Below, piece by piece: positions 11,780 to 23,913 of a DNA stretch of 64,000 nt (positions within the stretch are counted from its first letter, which is position 1; each line of letters starts with the position of its first letter). A program made the translations under genes and the position numbers. The stretch is from Daphnia carinata (Eukaryota; Arthropoda; Branchiopoda; Diplostraca; Daphniidae): contig NC_081333.1 of assembly GCF_022539665.2 (NCBI RefSeq), forward strand, positions 5,206,971 to 5,270,970, in the 5' to 3' direction. The notes beneath the pieces were generated by a model, which ran no database searches, was not told where the DNA came from, and was given only the letters and a program-made list of their open reading frames with translations.

Positions 11780-13440
11780 AATCTTCTTATCCGTGCCACT
11801 TGCTTTGACCTCGGTCCGCTGCTTATTTTTCTTGTACGTTGATCTGGTTTGTTGGATTGAAGCGGCCGTATTCTGATTGAGGTTGTTCTACTGTCCTAGA
11901 GAATATACCAAACATGACAAGTGCGTCGCAGACTTATACGATGAAGAAGAATCACAGGAGTTATCGTGACTTGACATGTTCAACCGAATGAAGGACGAAA
12001 TCTCATCTTTCTATTCACTGCAAGATAGAAATGGTAAACTGAGAGTTCTAAAGTCAATTGCAAAAACCTTCTGGATGAAGATTCCTATCCAACCGACAGA
12101 GGAAAAATCTGAGTCAATCTCGTCTGCACCTCTTACAACTTAACCTTTTTCTACTTTCGACCACAATTCAATAAGAATATTGTTTGTGTAATTTGGCCCG
12201 AACAAAATATAAAAAATTAGAAAAAAGATTGTTATTTCATTTTATTATAAAATAGTGATTAAGATTAATTTTATTATTATTGTCGCGGGAGAAAAAGAAG
12301 ACTGATTAGCTCTTCACAGGGATAATTCACGCTGCACCCACTTTTAGAAAAATACGGAGATTCTCAGTCCCCAACAGAGTTAAGTCGCGCAACAGTATAA
12401 AACGCTGTTGCGGAACTCCTTGGGTCAGTTCCCCAACCGTGGAGCTCTCGGAATTTACTGAGGGATTACTGCGGTATACTAGCGGGCAAATACAGCGGCA
12501 TTTTGGCGGATAGAGGCAATGGGCGGGTCGACGGGCACAGATAAAGAGTGTTTCGATTTAATACTAAGGGGTTGACAAACAAAAAAAATGGCAAATAAGG
12601 GCATTAAAAATATGTTAGTGCTACGTACACCCCGGCTCTGGAAAGGTTCAAAGTTACGAGTACCATAAATAGTATAGTACATCAGAAGCAGTCCATGTTT
12701 CAAAGCAACTGCGCTACCCATGTTTAGCTCCAGAGATGGCGTTTTGGCGGTGTTCGAAATTCGAAAGGAAGAAAACTGTGATAAAGGAACAAGGGGAAAG
12801 TGGGGCTAGTAGGCAGAGGTGTATGTTGGTTAATCCATTTTTTCGCGACCAGCAATAAAATTGAATTCCTGGAAAAATAATTTGCTATTAACAGCATTAA
12901 CCCACAACTTTGAAAAGAAAAACCAGCCCAGATAATGCGTAAATTAAAAATAAAGTTTTTCGGTTTAAAATACTTTTTCTTACTTATTTACAATTCTGTA
13001 ACTGGAGGTTTGCGAAATTATTTTATAATTTCAAAAAATATAATTTAAATGAAACATTCATTCTTCTTTCTAAACACATGATTCATTTTTCTTAATGTGC
13101 CATTTTAATTACTGAAAAAAACAAATTTCTAAGATGCCCCTATTTTGGGGTAAACAACGAATATACCTAAACAAAATAAAAGAATATGAGAATCAATAAT
13201 GAAGGGAGTATGGAGTTGTGGGAGATAAGCTTACTATTAAGATTTTTCTTAAACGAGGGCAACAAATTCGCCAATGGCACATTAATCAATAGTACCGATA
13301 TGTTGTGTTCCGGTCAGGTCAAATACTACCACACTAGCTGAATGAAAATTTACTGTCTATAGATCTTTTTCGTTTTATCCACCACCGAATTCAGTATTTT
13401 GGTTTCCGGTTTTTTTGTCCATTACAGCTTCGGAAGTCTT
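11780..13440. other. Gene-free AT-rich stretch
   Basis: I see no gene or recognisable repeat pair. One 8-bp inverted repeat (CGCAACAG...CTGTTGCG) surrounds TATAAAA near 12392-12416. TGTCGCGGG at about 12290 resembles the start of the LTRs of A and B, but it has no partner. Confidence 0.4.
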
Positions 13441-13448
13441 TTATTGTG

Positions 13449-13668
13449 ACGTGGATTCGGAGGACATCCACGTGTTAACGATTGATACGTGGAGTCTGAG
13501 GACCTCCACGGATCAAGGACGCCTCGTGCATCAGCCCCCAACCCTTTTCTCCGCTGTCACTACCGTATGGTCCAGTAGAATTATCTACTTGAGTATCTTA
13601 CCGGAATAGCTTACCCCTTTCTATGCGCTTTCCAATCGAACGGTCACGTAGAGGTTATCTACGTGACC
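13449..13668. repeat. Block of four short perfect hairpins
   Basis: Four inverted repeats occur in 220 bp. They are ACGTGGAT/ATCCACGT (13449-13456 with 13466-13473), CGTGGAG/CTCCACG (13488-13494 with 13504-13510), AGTAGA/TCTACT (13574-13579 with 13584-13589), and an 11-bp stem with a 5-nt loop, GGTCACGTAGA/TCTACGTGACC (13642-13652 with 13658-13668). Two stems share ACGTGGA. Function is unknown; this could be a structured leader or the remains of a palindromic repeat family. Confidence 0.6.
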
Positions 13669-13902
13669 ATCTTCTTTCTACTTCCCGCGTCACCCATGGC
13701 GGGTAACGACGTTTTCCTTTAAACAGGAGAGCCTACGAGTGACACGGGGCTCTCAGTGGACAGTTGTATTTGGAGTGTTGAGTGTGGCAGTCAATGCACT
13801 GAGTGCAGCTCGCTGTAGAGTCATTCAGTAGAGACACCGTTCATAGTAATACTAATAATATATTTTTAAAAAAAGGAAACTGGCTTATGTGTTTTTGACG
13901 AA

Positions 13903-14029
13903 TGCTTGCAGCCATAGACGTTTGGAGAAACGTTTCCCTACGACCGACTGGAAATTATGTTAAAGCCCCAGTTTACGCCCAAGGAGCCACTAGATCTGCC
14001 GGTCTAGCTCCGATTGGAAACAATGAAGG
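13903..14029 (+). CDS. Possible short exon, unidentified
   Basis: An open frame from ATG 13903 runs to a consensus donor (G|GTAAGT at 14030). It reads MLAAIDVWRNVSLRPTGNY and on through a small-residue-rich stretch. TTGCAG just after the ATG could alternatively be an acceptor at 13911. It lies downstream of the hairpin block. No following exon can be found before element A begins at about 14.58 kb. It could be a first exon cut off by the insertion, or chance. Confidence 0.25.
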
Positions 14030-14576
14030 TAAGTACTCTTGAAAAATGCACAACTTTTCGAAATTTATTCCGCCATTTTTGAAATGCTATACTACTAAAA
14101 CTATTTCATATAGCAGTAAGGGTTTTTCATGGTTTAAAACATGGCGGCGAAGGAAATTTTAGTGGTTCAATGCATTGCGCATGAAAAGCCGGCTTCAGCT
14201 GAACAATTTTGAAGTCTTCGGTGTAGCAGAGTATTAGCTATGGTTTGTATATGCATTGAAAGATCTTATTTAAATACTCTGAATAATCTATGTTCGCTGT
14301 CACTGAACTGCCACAAATCAAAGGCACTGGCTATTGCTGCCAAACTTAAACCGCTTCCTACCTAAACCATCCTCCACAAACCCAAAAATCAAAATCAAAC
14401 GTTGTATTAGGCGGCTTACTGGAACGTATTGTCCACCATTGTATGCATTCGGAGGGGCCCAATAATAAAGGTTAAAAACTTTGATCGAGTATCAACGATG
14501 CAGACATCGGACATGATCAGATAGAATCGAAAGATCATCACTAGACAAGGGTCTAGTATAACTTGACTCGCAACAG
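14030..14576. other. Unassigned stretch before element A
   Basis: No gene or repeat seen. The last in-frame stop before the gag remnant of element A is at 14559-14561, so the truncation junction lies between there and about 14600. Confidence 0.4.
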
Positions 14577-15461
14577 TTGAGTGAGCGCTGTAAAGCGAAA
14601 CCAAAACGGCCATTCAAACCCAAAGGACGCACAACCAGTGGTAAACCACAGTGCTTTTACTGCAAAAAAGCAGGGCACATTGCCCGAAATTGTTTCAGAA
14701 ACCCTGAATCAGAGAATTACAAAGGCCCAGCAAAAGACGCTGGGGCAGGGACAAGCACAAAAGAAAATCCATCTGTAAACTCAGTGGTTCAAGAACCGGT
14801 GATGCCAGAAGAAAACAAAAGTGGTTCAGAAGACTACATATTGAATTTAAGCCCTGCAAGATGGATTAAAGAAAAAGTGAAATGCGGTATGGAAACTGCA
14901 ACAGCATTGATAGATACAGGAGCTGCAGTCACAGTGATTTCTCCTGAATTGTTGAAAAAAACGGGGTTCGCGGAAAAACCCCGGAGTGGACCGAAAATTC
15001 GCCTTGTAAACGGCCATACTCTGTCTCCACAGAGTACAGCCGACATTGTAGTAACCCACAAAGGCAAGATTATCAAAGGGAACGCGATAGTCATGCCAAT
15101 GTCAGGTTTTGAACTACTATTGGGAAATGATTTCCTACAACAGTTTCAAGCTATTCACATTGACTATGAATCTCAAGAGCTGTCGTTTGCGACAGGAAAG
15201 TCACCACTCGCAGAAATTTCGGCTATTCAAACAGAAGAAGTCAAGGATAGCAGACTGGTTACAAGAGATCGTCAAGAGATACCAGCGTACTCAATCAAGC
15301 AGATTTCAACAACAGTTTCCAGTAAAATGGAAGGTTCCTGCATTGTGACACCCTCGGAGTCATTATTAGCAACAAATAGCCTATCGACTGGTCATGCACT
15401 AGTCCAAAAAGACTTAGAAAAATTCCGGTTGCTAATTTGTCTCCGAAAGCGGTTTGGCTAG
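14577..15461 (+). pseudogene. Element A gag C-terminus and protease
   Basis: It begins with a basic stretch and a single CCHC knuckle (CFYCKKAGHIARNC), then an acidic linker and a retropepsin domain with the catalytic triad in ALIDTGAAVTVISPE and a second landmark ELLLGNDFLQQF. It lacks the capsid part that precedes the knuckle in element B (over 350 residues), so it is truncated. The frame ends at 15461. The homologous reading continues in another frame from about 15420, where a run of A (GAAAAATTCC) marks a one-base frameshift. In element B the same region is one uninterrupted frame. Confidence 0.8.
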
Positions 15462-18328
15462 AAAAAGGAGTGACCTTAGGGACGTTAGAAGAACACCCTG
15501 AGGCAGAAGAGATAGAAGCAAGCCAAGAAGTCCTAGCAATCGATACCTCATTCGAGGAACAAGATTTAAAGCAAGATGAAAAGCAATTGTTAGAACACCT
15601 AGAAGAAAGAATTGGAAAGGGTCTAACAAAAGAAGAAAAAGATGAAACATTAAAAGTTCTCAAAGAATCAATCCATTGTTTTGCACTAAATGAAGATGAT
15701 TTAGGATACTGTGCAGTAGTCAAACATGACATCAATACTGGAACAGCTTCCCCAATTCATCAACTTCCTTACAAAAGTGCTTGGAAGGAAAGAGTTGTGA
15801 TTCAAAATCAAGTAGAAGGAATGTTACGTCGAGGAGTAATTGAACCGTCTGACAGCCCTTGGTCTTCCCCAGTGGTGCTGGTGAAGAAAAAAGACGGTAC
15901 TTGGCGTTTTTGTGTGGATTATCGCAAGCTCAATGCGGTAACCGTTAAAGATTCTTACCCCTTACCACGCATAGCTGATACACTGAGTCGCCTAGAAGGG
16001 GCAACATTCTTTTCAAGCATGGACCTGCAAGCAGGATACCACCAAGTTCCAGTGGTTAGACGTGATAGACCGAAGACACCCTTCATCACCGCAGATGGAT
16101 TGTATCAGTTTCGTACACTTCCGTTTGGGCTAACTAATGCCCCTGGCACTTTTCAGAGAGCCATGGACATTACTTTGGCTGGACTCCGCTGGACAACATG
16201 CCTGATCTACTTAGATGACGTCATAATTTACTCAGCAACTTTCCAACAACATTTGGAACGACTTCGTGCAGTGCTGAGTTGCCTTGTGAAAGCTGGTTTG
16301 AAACTAAAGTGGTCAAAATGCTCGTTCCTGGAGCATGCTCTAAAAGTGTTGGGACAACTGATTTCAAAAGACGGTGTAGCACCAGATCCTGAAAAGCTCG
16401 AGGCAGTATCGAACTTCCCATCTCCTAGTGAAGGCCATTCTACAGCAAACAAAGTTAAACGAGTGCAAAGTTTTTTAGGCCTATGTTCGTACTATCGACG
16501 TCATATCCAAGGTTTTGCTTCAATTGCTCGCCCACTCACATCACTCACGAAAAAAGAAATTCCGTTTGTGTGGGGAGAAGATCAGATTAACAGTTTCAAC
16601 ACCCTGAAAAAAGTGCTTACTACAGCTCCAGTGTTGGCCCATCCCAACTACAACTTGCCGATGGAAATTTTTCCTGACGCCTGCGGGTACGGGATTGGGG
16701 GTGTGCTAGCCCAGCGTAGGGGGCTAGCACAACGAGAGGCAGAACGTCCTATCGCATACGCCAGCCGTTTACTGACTAAATCGGAAGTGAACTATTCAAT
16801 AACTGAAAAAGAGTGTCTTGCATTAGTGTGGTGTCTCTCCAAGTTCAGATGTTTTGTGTGGGGCTGCAAAGTGAAAGCCGTCACAGATCATCAAGCTCTA
16901 TGTTGGTTGATGAGCAAAAAAGACCTAGCAGGTCGTTTAGCACGTTGGAGCTTATCGCTACAAGAATACGATATCACGATCGTATATCGCAGTGGAAAAA
17001 CGCACGACAACGCAGATTGTCTTTCAAGAAATCCATTACCAAAAACGGAGGAGCAAGAAGACGACCGCTGTGTTGTCATAGGGGCATTAGCTGATGACCC
17101 AACACTCGCTGAAGAAGAAAACGAGTCCCTAGCAGACAAGCAAAAAGCCTGCAGTAATTGGAATCAGCTAATTCAAAAAATCCAAAGTGGAAAAGCAAGA
17201 GTGAAAAATTTCGTGATGAACAACGGCAAACTCTACAAAGAAACTATAAAGAATGGGAAAAGTTATACAAGATTGTGCGTACCTGTTGACTATCGTGAGA
17301 GAATCCTATACGCCTACCATGACGACATCGTTTCCGGTCACCTTGGGATCAGTCGCACTCTACAAAAAATTTGTGATCGTTACTACTGGCCGAAGATGAC
17401 ACTGGACATAGTTCGTCATGTGCAGACTTGCGTACACTGTCAGAGCAGAAAAGGAGTTCCAGAAAACCTCCAGGACTTCTACAATGCATCAAAGTGGAAA
17501 GACCGTTTCAAAGAGTAGGAATGGATCTTCTAGGGCCATTCCCACTCTCCACAAAAGGAAACAGGATGATTATAGTGGCAGTGGACTACCTAACAAAATG
17601 GGTAGATTTGAAAGCTATGCCCACTGGAAAGGCAGACGACGTTGCAGAGTTCTTCGTTCAACAGATCTTTCTACGCCATGGGACTCCAGAACAAATTATC
17701 ACGGATCGGGGAAAGTGCTTCATCGCTGATCTAACTCAAGCTGTCGTCAAGAAACTACTGACCAACCACAAGACGACTTCCAGTTATCACCCCCCAGGCA
17801 AATGGAGCAGTAGAAAGGATGAACCATACATTGGCAGCAATGCTCTCAATGTACGTCAGCAGTGATCAACGAGATTGGGATGAGACTCTGCAGTATGTGT
17901 GCTTTGCATACAAGACAGCTAGACAAGAGTCTACTGGATACTCACCATTTTATCTTCTCTATGGACGAGAGCCAAGACCTCCCATTGACTTGGAGTTGGA
18001 AGCAGATCCAAACCCATTGCTGGAGGAAGAGGAAGCGACAATGGCATATGCAGATCGCCTAATAACTGACCTAGCTGCAGCTAGAGAAAAAGTGAAAATT
18101 AGAATGGAGAGTGTGCGGCAAAAGCAAAAAGAAACTTACGATGCACGCCATAGAGAATTGTCATTCAAAGAAGGAGATTTGGTGTTGGTCTACAAGCCTG
18201 TGCGTAAAGTGGGAAAATCAGAAAAACTTCTTCATCGTTGGCTAGGACCATTCAAAGTGTTGAGACAAATCACACCAGTGAACTATGAAGTGATATCGGC
18301 AATCGGAAATCATTCCATGAAGCTGTGA
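15437..18328 (+). pseudogene. Element A pol (RT, RNase H, integrase), frameshifted
   Basis: 15437-17518 holds RT (SDSPWSSPVVLVKKKDG, FCVDYRKLNAV, LPFGLTNAPGTFQ, active site YLDDV at about 16210), RNase H (FPDACGYGIGG, TDHQALCWLMS) and the start of integrase with its zinc region (HDDIVSGHLG, CVHCQ). The frame shifts near 17480. The integrase core then continues at 17428-17800 (VGMDLLGPFP, IITDRGKCF). It shifts again in a CCCCCC run at about 17791-17796, then continues at 17819-18300 through a basic tail. The catalytic D, D and E positions can all be found, but in different frames. The tail before env is shorter than in B and ends in a stop at 18326-18328. Confidence 0.8.
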
Positions 18329-18985
18329 CGAGCCCTAGCATCACTGAAGAAACCTCAAAGAAAGAAGATGAAAATCATCAAGAAGAAGAATCGCAAGAGA
18401 TACCTGCTTCAAGTGATCCACAACCTCAGGCTGATCCAGAAGAAAAACTAGTTGAACAGAGCAGTGAATCAACAGACATCGAGGAAAACGACGTGTTCAC
18501 GCCCACTCCAGAAGTAATCACGCCAACTTCAACTAGAAGACCCACTCGTAACAGAAGACCTCCAGCCAGATATTTAACTCTACTGGTGCCGTTCCTTATT
18601 TTTCTGATTGGGCAACTGTCAGGCAACTCACTCATCCTGAGAGAAAACGCTATCTTCAAGCAACAAAGCGATGTCGCGTTCAGTAAATCATCATGGACCA
18701 TCGTAACAGATCTTGACTTGGGAGTAGCTGATACTGCAACTGCATTCCTGAAGCAAAAGATACTTCAACAACAAGAAAAGGCAGAAAAGTGGAAGAATAC
18801 AGGCTTACGATCACAACAGATAGCGGCCAGAAAAATCACCAGCAGAACGCAGACAATCCTAAAAGAAATGGAAATTGTAGCAGACCGATTGGCGAACATC
18901 AAAAAAGCTTTAAATCCTAACCAAAGAAACCGTCGAAGTCTTGTTGACGGCGGAGGATCAATCCTGAAATGACTGTTTGGAGTAT
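18325..18985 (+). pseudogene. Element A env, part 1 (F-type)
   Basis: A Glu/Ser-rich stretch comes first, then a hydrophobic segment (LTLLVPFLIFLIGQLSG), which would be a signal or membrane anchor. The ectodomain follows, with SSWTIVTDLDLG and a multibasic site followed by a Gly-rich segment (RNRRSLVDGGGSILK). The basic cleavage-like site plus hydrophobic Gly-rich peptide is the layout of baculovirus-F/errantivirus envelope proteins. A TGA at 18970-18972 interrupts it where element B has a Trp codon. Element B then enters after GTAT (18982-18985). Not functional as it stands. Confidence 0.7.
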
Positions 18986-19233
18986 TGTCGTGACTATCGA
19001 ACCGGACGCGCTCCAATTCCAGTCGTCCGCCCCACATCCGCCGGGATTTATCGTCGTTACATGAGATAGGTGTGTCCGGACGGTCACCGGATCCCATCCG
19101 GCGGGATTTGACCCATCGACTGTGTTGTGGGCGGCTGGCGGGCACAATTCTAGTTAGTCTTTTGGACACTGTGGTAGCGTGTAGACCTTGAATACACTCC
19201 TTGACTCTGAGCTTTTAAGGCGAGTACGCGACA
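18986..19233 (+). repeat. Element B 5' LTR
   Basis: 248 bp, TGTCGTGACT...ACGCGACA. It matches 26560-26807 except for isolated substitutions (for example T/C at position 6). A candidate primer-binding site, TGGTGGAGATGC, starts two bases after its end (19236); I cannot name the tRNA. Confidence 0.93.
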
Positions 19234-19329
19234 AATGGTGGAGATGCAGGCCCTTTAGAGGTGTTTTTTGAAGGGTAACGAGTGCGTACTTTTCCTTTTG
19301 AGCTCCGGCGTTTTTTCTTTTTGGTGTTG

Positions 19330-22300
19330 ATGTCCAGTGGAAGGGGTGGACAGGCTACAGTGCGGTGTCGTTTGGGCAGTCGACGTTTGCGAGGGCTGCC
19401 GCCACTCGCGGAAAACGTAGCGGGTGGGTCGATGGACTCCTGTGATTGGGACAATTCGCAGACGGAAGTCGAAAGTCGCCAGGTGGGTCGTGGGCGCGGT
19501 CGCTTGCAAGACTGCGGGTTAGGCGCGGACATTTCGCACGTCGCGGGGGAGGTACGTGACGCGAATAGTGTGTTGGGTGTGTCGGCTTTCGGTTCACCGG
19601 GACGGGACGACGAGCCGGGGGACGGAGACGGTGACCTTGAGGGTCCGGCTGACAACGTTCTCCCTTCGCCGGACCAGCCGGCGCCGGACATTCCAGAGGA
19701 GCTGCACCCACGCGCCCCCGAGATGGCGGTGGCGCGGCCGCAGCTGCAGTTCAGGGCCCCGCCCGTGTTCACGGGCAAGGAGGGGGACGATGTGATTGAC
19801 TGGCTTTCGCGATACGAGGCAGCGGGGAACATTAACCGCTGGTCGGATGATGACTTACGAATCAACTTGGAGATGTATCTGGAAGACACAGCCAGGAACT
19901 GGTTCCTGTGCCTCGACAATAGGCCTACAACCTGGCGTGACGAGGCACCCCGGGCTGGGCATCTAGGACAAGCCACTCCGGGGTTGAGGACCCTTTTTTT
20001 GAGAGAATTCCTGAATGGCAGCCAGGCCATCTTTCAGGAAAACAGGTTACGCAGGCGTATACAGCAGTTCGATGAGTCGCCCATCGATTACTTCTATGAC
20101 GTCCTGAAATTATGCAGAACGGTGGACCCGGATATGACAGAAGCGGCGAAAGTCGAGCATTTGTATCGTGGTTTGAAACCGATTATAGTTGAGCGAATTT
20201 GTCCTTTCAATCCTAGGACCAGCGCGGAGTTTTTGGAATGCCTGCGGCGACAGGAGGAAGCAAAGGTGCGCACCTATCGTAGCGATCGAGCAGCTTCCCC
20301 CTTGCCAGCGGTGGATCGTGGCGTGCCGCTTGCCGCCTTGCCTCCTGCCGGAGATACGAACCGTGAGCTCTTACAGGCCATACGCGATCTGCACGACCAG
20401 GTGGCTAAGCTCACCATGCAACAGCAGTCCCGCGGGAGGAGACCAGCCACGCAGAGTCGCCCGAGCGGTCGCACGTTGGACGGGCGTACGATCTGCTACC
20501 AATGTGAGCTGCCGGGGCATATCGCCAGGAACTGTCCCAGCAGGCAGGGTCGGGATCAGACCGATGCACGACCGGATCAGTCGACTGCCAGAGAGCCCGC
20601 TCAGGTGCATTTTGCCCCGGTTCGGGCCCTGACCACGCGCATGGACGAAAACTTGGGAGTCAGCGGTTCGACGTCAACCGTCCAGATGCTGTGTATCCCT
20701 ACCGCAGGAACGATGGTCACTAAGCGTATGGCGTGCCACGGCGAGCCGGTCGACGCCGTAATTGACACTGGGGCTGCCGTCACTGTCGTCTCCCCGCGAT
20801 TGGCGGCCAGCCTTCTCTGCGTCGTGGTCCCATGGCACGGTCCACGAGTTCTGCTCGCCAACGGTACAGAAGCGGTGAATTTGGGCGCAACTTACCTGGA
20901 GGTCAGCGATGGAGCGCTGACGGCGAGGGGAACCGCCGTTGTCCTGGAAATGAAGGGAATGGAGCTCCTGCTTGGGAACGACTTCCTCCAACAATTCGAA
21001 AGTCTGAGGGTCCAGTATCGGCAGGACCAGGAGCCCCTCATCAGCTTAGGTGAGCTTCCACTGAGGGCAATCACGCTGGAGAGCGAGTCCCTCGGGCAGC
21101 GAGTGGTCAGGGTGAAGGAAGAATCCTGCGTCCCGGCTCGCTCGACTACGGAGGTGGAGGTTACGGCAGAGGGAGGGCCCTACGAGCAAAGGCTGTTGGA
21201 ACCGGCGGAGAAACTGTTGAGCACCCGGGGGATGGCGGTTAATCCGGTAATCTTGCGCAATTCGGCCCAGATGTTGGTGCCCGTAACGAACTATACGCCG
21301 AAGAAAGCCTGGCTTTCCCCTGGCACGGCGCTGGGCGAACTAGTGGAGATCGAGGAAACCACCGAGCCGTCGGAGGAGCCAAGAGACCACACGGGAGAAG
21401 CCAAGAACGACGTTCTTAATTTGGCCGACCGCATAAACCCAGAGTTAGAGTCAGATAAACGTGAGATTCTGATTGCGATCCTGCTGGAACATCGACATTG
21501 TTTCGCCAATACTTCGCTGGAGCTGGGGCGTTACAAGGCCGTACAACACGCCATTCCCGTAGAGACGCAGGTTCCGCTTCACCAACCGCCCTACAAGAGT
21601 GCCTGGAAAGAGCGGGAACTTATTCAACGGCAAGTGGATGAGATGTTGGCTCAGGGAATCATAGAGCCTTCCGACAGCCCCTGGTCTTCACCCGTGGTGC
21701 TGGTCAAAAAGAAATGCGGAGGTTGGCGTTTCTGCGTTGACTACCGTAGGTTGAACCACGTCACTGTGAAGGACGTGTACCCTCTACCTCGGATTGATGA
21801 CGCTTTGAGCCGTTTGACCGGTTCCCAGTTCTTTTCCAGCATTGATCTCCAGTCCGGTTACCACCAGATCGAGCTTAAGCCGGAGGATCGCCCGAAGAGT
21901 GCATTCGTCACTGCGGATGGGTTGTGGCAGTTTAAGGTCATGCCTTTCGGCCTAACTTCCGCGCCCGCTACGTTCCAGAGAGCCATGGATTTTACCTTGG
22001 CTCAGCTCAAATGGCACTCCTGCTTGGTGTATCTCGATGATGTCGTGGTGTACGCCCAAACCTTTGAAGAGCATGGCAAGAGACTCAGCCAGGTGTTGGA
22101 GCATCTTGGAGCGGCTGGTCTCAAGATTAAACTGAGTAAATGTCGATTCGGAGAGTACCAGTTAAAGGTGCTGGGTCATGTGGTGAGTGCGACAGGTATC
22201 GCACCCGACCCCGACAAAATATTGGCAGTACAGCAATTTCCAGCACCGGACGAGACCCATACGGTATCCCAAAAAATTAAAGCAGTACAATCTTTTCTAG

Positions 22301-22860
22301 GCCTCTGCTCTTATTATAGGCGACATGTCCCACAGTTTGCTAAACTAGCGTACCCGCTCAGTGAGCTCACCAAAAGTACCAAGGTTTTTATCTAGGGACC
22401 AGAGCAACGTGAAAGTTTTGAGGCTCTCAAGAAAGCCCTGCAAGAGGCAGCCACGTTAGCCCAGCCAAATTTCGATTTACCGATGGAACTGCATCCGGAC
22501 GCTTGTGGTTATGGCATCGGATGCGCTCTCATCCAACGAGAGGACGGCACAGAAAGGCCGCTGGGTTATGCTAGCCGTCTACTCAGCCGCAGTGAGCAGA
22601 ATTATTCAATAACTGAGAAGGAATGCCTTGCTCTGGTATGGGCACTGAAAAAGTTCCGTACCCTTATTTGGGGCACGAAAGTTCGCGTGTTGACAGACCA
22701 TCAAGCCCTTTGCTGGCTGATGAGCAAGCGCGACCTGGCCGGTCGGCTTTCGCGTTGGAGCTTGTTCCTCCAAGAATTTGATTTGGAGGTTGTTTATCGG
22801 AGCGGGCGGCTACACCAGGATGCAGACTGCCTGTCGAGATTCCCGGTTGATAGACCCTAG
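19330..22860 (+). pseudogene. Element B gag-protease-RT-RNase H
   Basis: ATG at 19330 (MSSGRGGQA...) opens one frame that runs through gag capsid (about residues 140-340), a CCHC knuckle (CYQCELPGHIARNC), protease (VIDTGAAVTVVSP, about 20755), RT (SDSPWSSPVVLVKKK, active site YLDDVVVY near 22030) and RNase H (LHPDACGYGIG, TDHQALCWLMSKRDLAGRLSRW). In-frame TAG codons stand at 22393-22395, where element A has a Trp, and at 22858-22860. There is no frameshift. Gag and pol share one frame, unlike many Gypsy elements that use a -1 shift. The amber codons make the copy defective unless they are read through. Confidence 0.85.
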
Positions 22861-23913
22861 CAGGAAGAAGAGGATGACCGGTGCCTGATGCTGGCTCAGA
22901 TCGACGTTGATCCCGTACCGGGTCTGGATTGGCGGCAAGAACAAGAGTCTTTCCATCCGTTTGCTAAACACATTGAAGCGTTGGAGAAGGGGCTGAAGGC
23001 ACCCAAGGCCTACTGCCTGGACCATCGCGTACTGTATCGTCGAGTATGGCTGGACGGAAGACCACAGCTTCGCTTGTGTGTTCCCCCCTCGATGAGACGC
23101 CAAATTCTAACCGACTACCATGATAGCACGATATCGGGTCACCTAGGAGTCAGCCGTACGCTTGCCAAGATCAAGCGACGTTTCTATTGGCCGAAGATGG
23201 CAGAACATGTGTGGGCCTACGTACGTTCGTGCTCAAGCTGCCAATCCCGGAAAGGGATAGCTGATAAGCCTGCTGGGTTCCTCCAGTTCATGAGGTCGTC
23301 TCGACCTTTCCAACGGGTCGGCATCGACCTGCTAGGACCCTTCCCATTGTCCACAGCGGGCAATCGACAAATCATCGTGGCGGTAGATTACTTCACCAAG
23401 TGGGTGGAGACTCGGGCAATGCCTACTGGTACCGCCCCTGACGTAGCGGGCTTCTTCGTGGAACAAATTTGTTTGCGACATGGGTCCCCCGAAACCATTG
23501 TCACGGACCGTGGCCGATGCTTCATTGCCGAATTGTTTCAAGAGGTCACCCGTCTGCTGAGCACGAACCACAAGACAACATCCGCGTTCCACCCGAGCGC
23601 CAACGGACAGGTGGAGAGGATGAATCATGTCCTAGCGGACATGCTGTCCATGTATGTTAGCAGCGAACACCGTGATTGGGACGAAGTCTTGCCGTATGTT
23701 TGCTTCGCCTACAACACCAGCAGACAGGAGTCGACGGGTTTCAGCCCGTTCTTCCTCATGTACGGGAGGGAGCCATTGCTCCCGTCGGACCTTAACTTTG
23801 AGATTGGTGGCATTATCACTAGTGAGAGTGACGCTGACTCCCCAGTTGAATATGTGACGCAGCTTCGCGAGCGCTTAGTGCACGCCCACGCTACCGTTCA
23901 AATGCGACTTTAG
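22861..23913 (+). pseudogene. Element B integrase, catalytic part
   Basis: The frame is the same as upstream. The zinc region is HDSTISGHLGVSRTL with CSSCQSRKG. The DDE core has VGIDLLGPFP, IVTDRGRCFIAELF and NGQVERMNHVLADM, giving D, D and E at the usual spacing. The stretch TSRQESTGFSPFFLMYGREP is the common Gypsy integrase C-terminal landmark. It ends at an in-frame TAG (23911-23913), after which the same frame continues. Confidence 0.85.

Noticed and set aside
12284-12480. Possible solo LTR starting TGTCGCGGGAG with TATAAAA
   Set aside because: No second copy, no clear CA end and no target duplication; resemblance to the LTRs of A and B is limited to the first bases.
19215-20030. Long minus-strand open frame opposite element B gag
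   Set aside because: Shadow of a GC-rich coding strand; no homology-like motifs, and it crosses the LTR boundary.
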